A stretch of DNA of 64,000 bases, taken from Litchfieldella anticariensis FP35 = DSM 16096 (GTDB lineage Bacteria; Pseudomonadota; Gammaproteobacteria; Pseudomonadales; Halomonadaceae). Shown here one piece after another: positions 48,397 through 56,706 of this stretch. Numbering within the stretch: the first letter of the stretch is position 1; every line of letters begins with the position of its first letter. Where the stretch lies: positions 1 through 64,000 of the forward strand of contig NZ_KE332393.1 in NCBI RefSeq assembly GCF_000409775.1. Reading direction: 5' to 3'. The notes beneath the pieces were generated by a model that saw only the letters and a list, made by a program, of their open reading frames with translations, was not told the origin of the DNA and did not search any database. The translations under genes and the position numbers were made by a program.

Positions 48397-49359
48397 ATGA
48401 TCCATCCCAGCGATTCCCCGCGAATCGTCGTCGCGGCGTTGTACAAGTTCGTCACGCTCGAAGACTATCAAGATCTGCGTGAACCGTTGCGCCAAGTGAT
48501 GCTCGACAACGGTGTCAAGGGCACCCTGCTGCTGGCCAAGGAAGGCATCAACGGCACCGTGGCTGGACCGCGCGAAGGTATCGATGCGTTGCTTGCCTGG
48601 TTCAAGGCCGATCCGCGCCTGATCGACATCGATCACAAGGAATCCTACTGTGACGAGCCGCCCTTCTATCGCACCAAGGTCAAGCTGAAGAAGGAGATCG
48701 TTACCTTGGGTGTAAATGGCGTCGACCCCAACCACCGCGTGGGAACCTATGTCGAGCCCGAAAACTGGAACGAGGTGATCTCGGATCCTGAGGTGCTGGT
48801 GATCGATACTCGCAACGACTACGAGGTGGCCATCGGCTCCTTCACTGGCGCAATCGACCCAAAGACCAAGTCGTTCCGCGAATTCCCGCAGTATGTGCGC
48901 CAGCACTACGATCCCACCCGACACAAGAAAGTCGCGATGTTCTGCACCGGCGGCATCCGCTGTGAGAAGGCGTCGAGCTTCATGCTCGGCGAAGGTTTCG
49001 AAGAGGTCTATCACCTCAAGGGTGGCGTGCTCAACTACCTGGAAAAGGTGCCCGAAGAGAAATCGCTGTGGCGCGGCGAGTGCTTCGTGTTCGACAACCG
49101 GGTTACGGTACGCCACAACCTCAGCGAAGGCGAATACGATCAGTGCCACGCCTGCCGCATGCCGATCTCTGCCGAGAACCAGCGCTCCGAGTACTACGAA
49201 CCCGGCGTGAGTTGTCCCCATTGCTGGGACTCACTCCCCGAGAAGACCCGTGCCGGGGCCCGTGAGCGCCAGAAGCAGATTGAGCTGGCCAAGGCCCGCG
49301 GTGAGCCACACCCGATCGGCCGTGACCCGCGGCTGATGCAGGAGCAGGCCGAGAGCTGA
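48397..49359 (+). CDS. trhO: tRNA uridine(34) hydroxylase (rhodanese family)
   Basis: A 320-residue protein of the TrhO/YceA family that hydroxylates U34 of some tRNAs with oxygen. It has an N-terminal acylphosphatase-like domain ([16 protein letters not shown]), a central rhodanese domain with [17 protein letters not shown] and the active Cys in [13 protein letters not shown], and a C-terminal Cys-rich part ([18 protein letters not shown]) that may bind zinc. AGGAG lies before ATG 48397. Confidence 0.95.
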   Translation: MIHPSDSPRIVVAALYKFVTLEDYQDLREPLRQVMLDNGVKGTLLLAKEGINGTVAGPREGIDALLAWFKADPRLIDIDHKESYCDEPPFYRTKVKLKKEIVTLGVNGVDPNHRVGTYVEPENWNEVISDPEVLVIDTRNDYEVAIGSFTGAIDPKTKSFREFPQYVRQHYDPTRHKKVAMFCTGGIRCEKASSFMLGEGFEEVYHLKGGVLNYLEKVPEEKSLWRGECFVFDNRVTVRHNLSEGEYDQCHACRMPISAENQRSEYYEPGVSCPHCWDSLPEKTRAGARERQKQIELAKARGEPHPIGRDPRLMQEQAES

Positions 49360-49374
49360 TCGCTTCGGATCGAG

Positions 49375-49414
49375 AAAAAAGCCGCCATACTCGTCTCGAC
49401 GTGGCGGCTTTTTT
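49375..49414 (+). terminator. Rho-independent terminator after trhO
   Basis: Six A, a 7-bp stem (GCCGCCA / TGGCGGC) with a 14-base loop, and six T form a terminator that can work in both directions. Confidence 0.88.
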
Positions 49415-49507
49415 CATGGTAATGATTAACGTCCAAACGATTTCCTACTCAGTCATGGTTCCCTGGCGTTATCACATATCGCCAGGCCTATTTCAAAGGA
49501 CGATGTC

Positions 49508-50401
49508 ATGCCAACCGGACCGGCCTATCTGATCGTCGTACTGGTGTGGGCCACCACCCCGCTAGCCATCAAGTGGAGCGCGGAAGCCGGCGCTCCGGTG
49601 GGCAGCGTGTGGCTGCGCATGGCGATTGCGGCGATTCTGGGCCTGGTGATCCTCAAAGCCATTGGCGGCCGGCTTAGCTGGACGCGCCATGCGCTGCTCA
49701 GCTACGCGGCCGCCGTGCCAGGCATCTTTGGGGCCATGGCACTGAGCTATCGCGCCTCCCTGACCCTGCCGTCGGGCATGATGTCGGTAATGTTCGGTCT
49801 GGCCCCCTTGATCTCGGGTCTGATTCTTCAGGTCTTGCCCGGAACGACGAAACTCCAGCGTTGGCACTGGCTGGGGTGCGTACTGGGTGTGGTGGGATTG
49901 GCCGTGATCTTCGCCGACTCATTGTCCAGCGGCACTCGGCAACTTGGCGCCCTGGCGATGATGATTGTAGCGGTGACCCTATTCAGTGGCAGCGGCATTG
50001 CCGTGCAACGCGTAAGGGCCGGCCTGAAGCCGCTCAATCAAACTCTTGGCGCTCTGATCCTCAGCATGCCCTGTTTCGCGGTGCTATGGCTAACCAGTGG
50101 CGAACCCCTGGCCATGCCACTTTCGACACGCGGTCTATGGGCGGTGCTTTACCTCGGTGTGTTCGGTTCATTATTAGGCTTCTTGTGCTATTACCTGATC
50201 CTGTCGCGGTTATCCGCAGCCACCGTGGCGCTGGTCACCCTGATCACGCCAGTACTGGCACTAGGGCTGGGGATGGGACTCAACGGCGAGCGACCGACGG
50301 TCTCGATGATCGCCGGCGCCTTACTGATTCTGGTCGCGCTAGGTGCCTACCTGTTTGGTGATCGCTTGGCACGGCTAGCGCCAGGGGTAGTCGTCGACTA
50401 A
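49508..50401 (+). CDS. EamA/DMT family transporter
   Basis: A 297-residue membrane protein with ten hydrophobic segments in two repeated EamA halves. Marks are VWATTPLAIKWSAEAG at the start of the first half and the second-half LYLGVFGSLLGFLCYYLIL followed by a helix ending TLITPVLALGLG. Members export amino acids, metabolites or drugs; the substrate cannot be told. It has its own leader after the trhO terminator. Confidence 0.88.
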   Translation: MPTGPAYLIVVLVWATTPLAIKWSAEAGAPVGSVWLRMAIAAILGLVILKAIGGRLSWTRHALLSYAAAVPGIFGAMALSYRASLTLPSGMMSVMFGLAPLISGLILQVLPGTTKLQRWHWLGCVLGVVGLAVIFADSLSSGTRQLGALAMMIVAVTLFSGSGIAVQRVRAGLKPLNQTLGALILSMPCFAVLWLTSGEPLAMPLSTRGLWAVLYLGVFGSLLGFLCYYLILSRLSAATVALVTLITPVLALGLGMGLNGERPTVSMIAGALLILVALGAYLFGDRLARLAPGVVVD

Positions 50402-50476
50402 AGAACGGTCTGCAGCAGCCGATATGTCCGGGGGCCGCTAGCGGCCAATGTTCCATCCCCAATTGGAGACGCCCCC

Positions 50477-50713
50477 TTGCGAATCTCGCGGACACGCCAG
50501 ACCCAGCCAAAGAGCAGAAAGCCTGAGAACATCCATAGCGACAAGGATATTGAAGGTATTCTGATATTGCTGATCTACTCAGGGCGCCATGAAAAGGCCG
50601 AGCCACTGTTCGCCGAAGCGCGCAGACTTCTCCCCGGTGTCAACGAGGATCAGCTCAATCGCGTGGCGCATCGTTTTGCCTCACAGCTCAAGGCCAATGG
50701 CATCGCCTGGTAG
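50477..50713 (+). CDS. Possible small helical protein
   Basis: A 78-residue open frame with a TTG start at 50477 and GGAG eight bases upstream. The N-terminal 20 residues are basic and polar; residues 25-75 look like a helical repeat (LLIYSGRHEKAEPLFAEARRLLP, with a Leu/Ala heptad-like pattern). No family is recognised. It fills the 318-bp gap between the EamA gene and the convergent deaminase gene. It could also be a gene remnant. Confidence 0.4.
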   Translation: MRISRTRQTQPKSRKPENIHSDKDIEGILILLIYSGRHEKAEPLFAEARRLLPGVNEDQLNRVAHRFASQLKANGIAW

Positions 50714-50719
50714 GTTGGT

Positions 50720-51952
50720 TCAGAAGCAGGTCGTCATCACCTCGATCACATTCAGTCGTTCGTCCGCCAGGCAGATGTGACGCCACTTGTCGAACGTCAG
50801 GCAGGGATGGGAGGCCCCGAATGCCACGATGTCACCGATCCTGATCTCGCCGTTGCCTGCTTCCGAGGCCTCCTCGGGCAAGCGCACGAAGGCATGCTGG
50901 TCCATCAGTTTGGTGACTTCCCAGCCGGCAACGGACAGCACCCGATCAGCACTACCGCCCTCTCGATAGCGACGTAGTGGCTGAGGTAGCTGATCGAAGC
51001 CGATGTCGCGCTTGCCGAGGGCGATCACGGCCAGCCCGGGCTCGGGCAGTGACTGGACCTGAGCAAAGACTTCCAGTGCCGGTTCCAGGCCCCGCTCCAG
51101 ATCGGGACGCCGCCGCAGCACGCCACGTTGGGCCAGGCGATAGATGCCGTGATCGTGGACCACATAGCAGCCGGGACGCAGCACCGGTACGAAGTGCTCG
51201 CCGAGATGCGCCTCATGGAAGACTTCGGCAATCAGGTCGTACCAGGCTGACCCTGAAGCTGTGATCAGCGGCGCCGGTACCTCGATCAGACCATCGTGAT
51301 CCAGCGCCTGGGCAGCCTCCACCAGATGCCAGGCATAAGCACGAATGCCGGCTTCAGGGTTATCGCCATGCACCACACCCTCGTAGCCCTCCAGACCCGC
51401 CAATACCAACGCCTGCTCGCTGTCGACCATCTCGGCCAGGGCCATGATCTCGTCCTGGTCGCGACAACCACAGCGCCCGCCATCCACACCCAACTCGATC
51501 AGTACCTGCAGGCGTAAACCTCGTGCTGCGAAGTAGCGCCCCAAATGGCGCACATTGGCCACACTATCGACTACGCAATAGAAATCGGCTCCCGCCTCGA
51601 TCAGTTCGGCAATGATCGCCATATTGGCCTCGCCAACCAGTTGGTTGGCCATCAGCAGACGCTCCACCCCATGGGCGAAAGCAGCCCGGCATTGTGGCGC
51701 CGTCGCCAGGGTGATGCCCCACGCTCCGGCATCTAGCTGACGCTGGAACAGGGCGGGGGTCATGGTGGTCTTGCCATGTGGTGCCAGACGCGCGCCATGA
51801 TCCGTGGCGAAACGCTGCATCCACTCCAGGTTGTGCGCAAGCGATCCTTCGAAAATGACTGCTGCCGGCAGGCTAACCCCGGACAGCACGTCAGGGCTGG
51901 TCTCGATGGTGCCCTTGTCACAGTTCCAAGGCGCGCTCGTCACGTCTCTCAT
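50720..51952 (-). CDS. D-serine/D-threonine deaminase-type PLP enzyme (fold III)
   Basis: A 410-residue protein of the alanine-racemase-like fold III group that includes D-serine dehydratase (DSD1-like) and D-threonine aldolase. The PLP lysine is in LAPHGKTTMTPALF near residue 60, and the metal-binding His/Cys pair of the C-terminal domain is in FGASHPCLTFDKWR. This SHPC signature favours a zinc-assisted deaminase over a racemase. It is divergent from an RpiR regulator that leads a D-aminoacylase operon, so it probably acts on freed D-amino acids. Confidence 0.8.
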   Translation of the reverse strand: MRDVTSAPWNCDKGTIETSPDVLSGVSLPAAVIFEGSLAHNLEWMQRFATDHGARLAPHGKTTMTPALFQRQLDAGAWGITLATAPQCRAAFAHGVERLLMANQLVGEANMAIIAELIEAGADFYCVVDSVANVRHLGRYFAARGLRLQVLIELGVDGGRCGCRDQDEIMALAEMVDSEQALVLAGLEGYEGVVHGDNPEAGIRAYAWHLVEAAQALDHDGLIEVPAPLITASGSAWYDLIAEVFHEAHLGEHFVPVLRPGCYVVHDHGIYRLAQRGVLRRRPDLERGLEPALEVFAQVQSLPEPGLAVIALGKRDIGFDQLPQPLRRYREGGSADRVLSVAGWEVTKLMDQHAFVRLPEEASEAGNGEIRIGDIVAFGASHPCLTFDKWRHICLADERLNVIEVMTTCF

Positions 51953-52116
51953 GTCCCTCTCCCATCATTCTTCCTGCGATGTTTTTCATACAATATGCCA
52001 TTGAACGAAACTTTCACACACACTTGACGTTTTGTTAGAAATTAACATACTTAGCTTGACAGGCAAGCCTCCCGGTTCTCGGTATTGCCCCGAAGCCCAC
52101 GCCAGAGGAGACGACG
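51953..52116. promoter_or_regulatory. Divergent control region of the D-amino-acid cluster
   Basis: The region holds a plus-strand promoter candidate: TTGACG at 52024-52029, 16-base spacer, CATACT at 52046-52051. A short palindrome GAAACTTTC at about 52008-52016 resembles the GAAA-N-TTTC half-sites used by some RpiR-type regulators and is suitably placed for control of both directions. Confidence 0.45.
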
Positions 52117-52980
52117 GTGAGCCAAGACATCGACATTCTGTCGCACATTACGGCCAGTTTCGCCGTTCTGCGCGACGCCGAAAAGAAGGTCGCCGAGTTG
52201 ATCTACGACGACATCGACTTCGTCACCGAGGCCAGCATCAGCGAGATCGCCGCCCGGGCCGGTGTCAGCGACGCCACTGTGACGCGCTTCGCCCGCGCCG
52301 TGGGCTGTCATAACGTACGCGACCTCAAGACTCGCCTCACCCGCGCCCTGGCTGCCGGGCGACGCTTCATCCAGGAAGCCGATCCCGCCGACGGCCCCCT
52401 GGCGGTCTACGAAATCGCCACCCAAACCCTGGCCGTGAACCGCGACCTGATGGGCCAGGCCGATGTCGCCGGTGCCGTGGAACGCCTTGATGCTGCCCGC
52501 CAGATTCTAGTATTCGGTGCCGGCGGTGGTTCCAGCATGCTGGCACAAGAAATGCAGTTTCGCCTGGTACGTCTGGGTTATGCGATTAGTGCTTACCCTC
52601 AGGCACTGCTGCCACGTATGGTGGCCTCGACCCTGGATCCCGAGGATGTGGTAGTGGTGCTGTCGGTCACCGGCTATACCCCGGAGATGATCGAATCCGC
52701 TCGCATCGCCCGTCAGTATGGCGCCCAGGTGGTGGCGATAACAGCCAGCGGTTCGCCACTGGCGGAGGCCGCCGACGTAGTGCTGCCAGTGGTCTCACGC
52801 GAAACCGACTACATCTATCACCCCTCCGCGTCGCGCTACGCCATGCTGGCGGCCATCGATGTACTGGCACTGGAACTGGCTACGCGTCACCGCGACCGCG
52901 CGCGCGACAAACTGCGCCGCCTCAAGATCACCCTCGATGCCCACCGCGGCGGCGACAATCGCCAGCCGTTGGGAGATTGA
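52117..52980 (+). CDS. RpiR/MurR-type transcriptional regulator
   Basis: A 287-residue regulator with GTG start 52117 and AGAGGAG upstream. The N-terminal RpiR helix-turn-helix (about 1-80) has ASISEIAARAGVSDATVTRFAR, and the C-terminal SIS domain (about 120-260) has LVFGAGGGSSMLAQEM, VVVLSVTGYTPEMIE and the usual sugar- or amino-acid-sensing loop. It is the first gene of a four-gene run and probably senses a substrate of this cluster. Confidence 0.9.
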   Translation: MSQDIDILSHITASFAVLRDAEKKVAELIYDDIDFVTEASISEIAARAGVSDATVTRFARAVGCHNVRDLKTRLTRALAAGRRFIQEADPADGPLAVYEIATQTLAVNRDLMGQADVAGAVERLDAARQILVFGAGGGSSMLAQEMQFRLVRLGYAISAYPQALLPRMVASTLDPEDVVVVLSVTGYTPEMIESARIARQYGAQVVAITASGSPLAEAADVVLPVVSRETDYIYHPSASRYAMLAAIDVLALELATRHRDRARDKLRRLKITLDAHRGGDNRQPLGD

Positions 52981-52982
52981 CC

Positions 52983-54449
52983 ATGCATTTTGATGTACTG
53001 ATTCGCAGCGCTCAGGTGCTCGACGGCACCGGCGCTCCTCCCTTCCAGGCCGATATCGGAATTCGTGACGAACGTATCGTCGCCATCGGTGAGTTGGGTC
53101 AGCACACGGCCACGGCCAGCCTCGATGCCACGGGCCGATACCTGGCACCGGGATTCATCGATGTACATACCCATGATGACACCAACGTCATCCGCACGCC
53201 GGAAATGTTACCCAAGCTGTCCCAAGGCGTGACCACGGTGGTGGTGGGCAACTGCGGCATCAGCGCCAGCCCCGTCAGCCTCGAAGGCAAGGTGCCGGAC
53301 CCCATGAATCTGCTCGGCCGCGTCGAGGACTTTCGTTACCCAAGCTTCGCCGCCTATGCCGCGGCGGTGGATGCCGCCATACCCAGCGTCAATGTCGCCG
53401 CCCTGGTCGGTCATACCAGCCTTCGTAGCCAGGTGATGAACGACTTCGCCCGTCCCGCCAGTATGGCTGAAATAGACGCCATGCAGGCCCTTCTTGCGCG
53501 AGCCCTCGATGAGGGAGCGCTGGGATTGAGTTCAGGGCTCGCCTACCGCAATGCCTTTCATGCGCCCACAGCGGAAATGAAGCCCCTGGTGGCAGCGGTG
53601 GGCAAGGCCGGCGGCGTCTACACCACTCACCTACGTGACGAGTTCGCTGGCTTGCTCGATGCCATGGACGAAGCCTTCGCCACCGCCCGTTGTGGCGAGG
53701 TACCACTGGTGATTTCGCATCTGAAGTGCGCCGGGGCCGGCAACTGGGGCAACGCCCACCGCGCCTTGGACAGGCTCGACACGGCGGCCCGTCATCAGCG
53801 CGCCCACTGCGACTGCTATCCCTACACCGCTGGCTCCTCGACCCTGGACCTGGGCCAGGTCAGCGACGAGATCGAGATCACCATCACCTGGTCCGAGCCG
53901 CACCCCGACCAGGCCCGGCGTCCGCTCAAGGCCATCGCCGCCGACTGGGGCGTATCGCTGCTCGAAGCCGCCAGGCGTCTGCAACCGGCTGGCGCGGTCT
54001 ACCACAACATGAGTGAGGACGACATGCAGCAGGTGCTCGCCCATCCACTGTCGATGGTTGGCTCCGATGGCCTCCCCAACGACCCGCACCCGCACCCACG
54101 GCTGTGGGGGGCTTTTCCACGCGTGCTGGCTCGCTACAGTCGAGATCTGGGCTTGATACCGTTGAGCGAAGCGGTACGCAAGATGACCAGCCTCTCGGCG
54201 GCCAACTTTGGCCTCACCGATCGCGGAGTGATCCGTGAAGGTGCCTTCGCCGACCTGACGCTCTTCGATCTCGAAACCCTCGAAGACACTGCCGATTACG
54301 ACATCCCCATCGCACCGGCTCACGGCATCGAGCTGGTGATGGTCAATGGCGTGATCGGTTATCGACATGGCGCAGCCACCGGCGAACGTGCCGGACGCAT
54401 GCTGCGCCGCTCACGACATCTCACCCACCGTATGGAGGACTCCCCATGA
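52983..54449 (+). CDS. N-acyl-D-amino-acid deacylase (D-aminoacylase)
   Basis: A 488-residue amidohydrolase. ATG 52983 is chosen because GGGAG lies 7 bases upstream, two bases after the regulator's stop. Metal-site marks are PGFIDVHTHDD, GNCGISASP, SHLKCAG and HCDCYPYTAGS, and the C-terminal Asp is in MVGSDGLPNDPHPHPR. Such enzymes release D-amino acids from N-acyl derivatives. Its stop overlaps the next start (ATGA 54446-54449). Confidence 0.92.
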   Translation: MHFDVLIRSAQVLDGTGAPPFQADIGIRDERIVAIGELGQHTATASLDATGRYLAPGFIDVHTHDDTNVIRTPEMLPKLSQGVTTVVVGNCGISASPVSLEGKVPDPMNLLGRVEDFRYPSFAAYAAAVDAAIPSVNVAALVGHTSLRSQVMNDFARPASMAEIDAMQALLARALDEGALGLSSGLAYRNAFHAPTAEMKPLVAAVGKAGGVYTTHLRDEFAGLLDAMDEAFATARCGEVPLVISHLKCAGAGNWGNAHRALDRLDTAARHQRAHCDCYPYTAGSSTLDLGQVSDEIEITITWSEPHPDQARRPLKAIAADWGVSLLEAARRLQPAGAVYHNMSEDDMQQVLAHPLSMVGSDGLPNDPHPHPRLWGAFPRVLARYSRDLGLIPLSEAVRKMTSLSAANFGLTDRGVIREGAFADLTLFDLETLEDTADYDIPIAPAHGIELVMVNGVIGYRHGAATGERAGRMLRRSRHLTHRMEDSP

Positions 54450-54838
54450 GCATCACCCGCTACGGCGTCGAAGGTGGCGTCGGTACCGGCGGCCAGAAAC
54501 TGCCCTTTGCCCGCGCCGTGGAGGCCGGTGGCTGGCTCTATGTCTCCGGTCAGACACCGATGGTCGATGGCGAAGTGGTCGAAGGCGGCATCGTCGAGCA
54601 GACGCGACTAGCCTTCGACAACTGCCTGGCAATCATGCAGGAAGCTGGCTACGACCTCGAGGACGTGGTGCATGTCACTGCCGTACTCACCGATGCACGC
54701 TATTTCTCGTCGTTCAACAAGGTGTTTCACGAGCTCTTCGCCGACAACCCCCCAGCCCGGATCTGCAGCGTCCAGGACCTGGTGGTCGACTGCAAGGTGG
54801 AGGTCGATGTGAAGTGCTTTCGGGCCGAGCGGGCCTGA
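54446..54838 (+). CDS. RidA-family enamine/imine deaminase
   Basis: A 130-residue RidA-type protein. Marks are GGWLYVSGQTPM, QTRLAFDNCLAIMQEAG and the C-terminal VEVDVKCFRAERA. RidA proteins hydrolyse reactive 2-aminoacrylate-type imines formed when PLP enzymes deaminate serine or threonine. This fits with the PLP deaminase in the same cluster. The active-site Arg that RidA proper has near residue 105 is not obvious, so it may be one of the Rid2-7 subfamilies. Confidence 0.88.
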   Translation: MSITRYGVEGGVGTGGQKLPFARAVEAGGWLYVSGQTPMVDGEVVEGGIVEQTRLAFDNCLAIMQEAGYDLEDVVHVTAVLTDARYFSSFNKVFHELFADNPPARICSVQDLVVDCKVEVDVKCFRAERA

Positions 54839-54962
54839 GACGAGGGGCGTCGCGCTCCCGGCAAGGAACGCGACGCCGAGATGCGTACGGGCAAGGGCCG
54901 TGACGGACCACCCGACGCAATCATGACATTGCTTACCGCCGGTCGCGGCAACGACCGGGCAA

Positions 54963-55104
54963 GGAAGCACTGAGAAAATCGTCAAGCGGGATGAAGCGCA
55001 AGGCGCACGGAGCGCAGAAACCGGAGCCTATGGGGTATAGGTGAGGCTTTCGAGCACCGCGCAACGCAGCGATTCGCACGCGTAGACATTTGTGCAGTGT
55101 TTCC
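54963..55104. repeat. 142-bp MITE/REP-like element with imperfect terminal repeats
   Basis: The element is bounded by GGAAGCACTG (54963-54972) and CAGTGTTTCC (55095-55104), inverted copies of each other with one mismatch. It contains dense GC-rich dyads (GCGCAAGGCGC, GCGCAACGCAGCG) and has no reading frame. It lies between the RidA gene and the symporter gene. The same outer motif bounds the stem-loop at 45411-45461. I infer a dispersed non-coding element family. Confidence 0.55.
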
Positions 55105-55127
55105 GTAAACAACGACAAGAGGATACC

Positions 55128-56624
55128 ATGAACAGTCAGATTTTCCTTGGCGCCTTTCTGGCGTATGTGCTCGTCATGATCGGTTTCGGCTGGTGGATCT
55201 CGCGCCATAAACGCGGCACTGGCGACGACTTCCTGCTCGGCGGGCGCAGCATCCCCGTCTTCCTGACCATCGGCACCACTGTGGCGACCATGGTCGGCAC
55301 TGGCTCGAGCATGGGGGCAGTGGGCTTCGGTTATGCCAACGGCTGGGCTGGCGCACTGTATGGTATCGGCGGTGCGGTAGGCATCCTGCTACTGGCGCTA
55401 TGCTTCGCCCCGATACGCAAGCTGCGCTTCATGACCATGAGCGAAGAGCTCTCCTACTACGTCGGCGCCAACCGGCTGGTGCGCAACCTGGTCGCAGTGC
55501 TGATCTATATCGCCTGCATTGGCTGGCTGGGCGCACATATTCTCGGCGGCGGCCTCTACTTGTCGTGGATGGCCGATATCGACCTTGATACGGCGCGGAT
55601 CCTGGTAGCACTGGGCTTTGGCATCTATTGTGTGATCGGCGGCTATTTCGCCGTGGTGTGGACCGATACCGTTCAAGCCGTGATCCTATTTGCCGGCTTC
55701 CTGCTGATGGCGGTACTGGCGTTGATCGAGGTCGGCGGCTTCGGCGGGCTAACCGCCAGCATGGACGCCGGCGCAGCCAGCTTCCTCGGTATCGGCAAGA
55801 TTGGCGGCCTGCCGGCCCTGTCGCTGGCTGCAGTGATAGCCGTGGGTGTGCTCGCCACACCGTCGTTCCGCCAGCGCATCTACTCCGGCGACTCGGTGGC
55901 TTCGGTACGCCGTTCCTTTGTGATTACCGGCGTGCTTTACTTGGGCTTCTCGATCATCCCGGCAATTCTCGGCATGGCCACCCACGCCCTGAATCCGGGA
56001 TTGGACAACAGCAACTACGCTTTCCCATTCCTGGCGACCGAAGTCCTGCCGCTGGGGTTCGGCTTACTGCTGTTGGTCGCCGGCCTCTCAGCGACCATGT
56101 CCAGCGCCAGCTCGGATGCCATCGCCGGCGTCTCGACGCTGATGCGCGATATCTACGTGCTATTCACCGGGCGCACGCCCGCCGCACGACACGTGGTGCT
56201 TTATTCTCGCCTGGCTTTGGTAGCCACCATCGGTCTGGCCCTGGCCTTTGCACTAACCTCGGATAACGTCATCAACTACATCACCCGCATGATCGCCACC
56301 ATCATGGCCGGGATGTTCGTGTGCGGCATGCTGGGACGTTTCTGGCCGCGCTACAACTGGCAAGGTGCCGTGGCCACCCTGATCACTGCTTCTGCCACCT
56401 CGCTGGCGGTCATCGCCAACGAGTCCTGGAGTGCCTTCTGGGGCAATCCCAGCATCCCGGCAGTATTGGCGGCACTAGCCGGTGGCATAGCGGTCAGCTT
56501 GATGACACCGGCATCGCGGATCACCAAGCAGGAGGCTTTGGCCATTCTCGATCGCGAGCGTGAACGCATGGAGCAAGCTCCCGACGCTGCCCTGACCCGA
56601 ACGGCTGCCCCCTCTCCGCACTAA
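55128..56624 (+). CDS. Sodium:solute symporter (SSS family)
   Basis: A 498-residue membrane protein with about thirteen hydrophobic segments; ATG 55128 follows AAGAGGA. SSS marks are DDFLLGGRSIPVFLTIGTTVATMVGTGS in the first helices and LLLLVAGLSATMSSASSDAIAG in helix 8, with the sodium-binding Ser pair. The C-terminal tail is polar. As the last gene of the D-amino-acid cluster it probably imports an acyl-D-amino acid or a D-amino acid with sodium. Confidence 0.9.
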   Translation: MNSQIFLGAFLAYVLVMIGFGWWISRHKRGTGDDFLLGGRSIPVFLTIGTTVATMVGTGSSMGAVGFGYANGWAGALYGIGGAVGILLLALCFAPIRKLRFMTMSEELSYYVGANRLVRNLVAVLIYIACIGWLGAHILGGGLYLSWMADIDLDTARILVALGFGIYCVIGGYFAVVWTDTVQAVILFAGFLLMAVLALIEVGGFGGLTASMDAGAASFLGIGKIGGLPALSLAAVIAVGVLATPSFRQRIYSGDSVASVRRSFVITGVLYLGFSIIPAILGMATHALNPGLDNSNYAFPFLATEVLPLGFGLLLLVAGLSATMSSASSDAIAGVSTLMRDIYVLFTGRTPAARHVVLYSRLALVATIGLALAFALTSDNVINYITRMIATIMAGMFVCGMLGRFWPRYNWQGAVATLITASATSLAVIANESWSAFWGNPSIPAVLAALAGGIAVSLMTPASRITKQEALAILDRERERMEQAPDAALTRTAAPSPH

Positions 56625-56706
56625 CAAAGCAGCCCACACTAACAGGGCAACAGAATGGACCCCGGCATGAAGGCCGGGGTCCCACAGCACAAGACGAATG
56701 TTCCTG

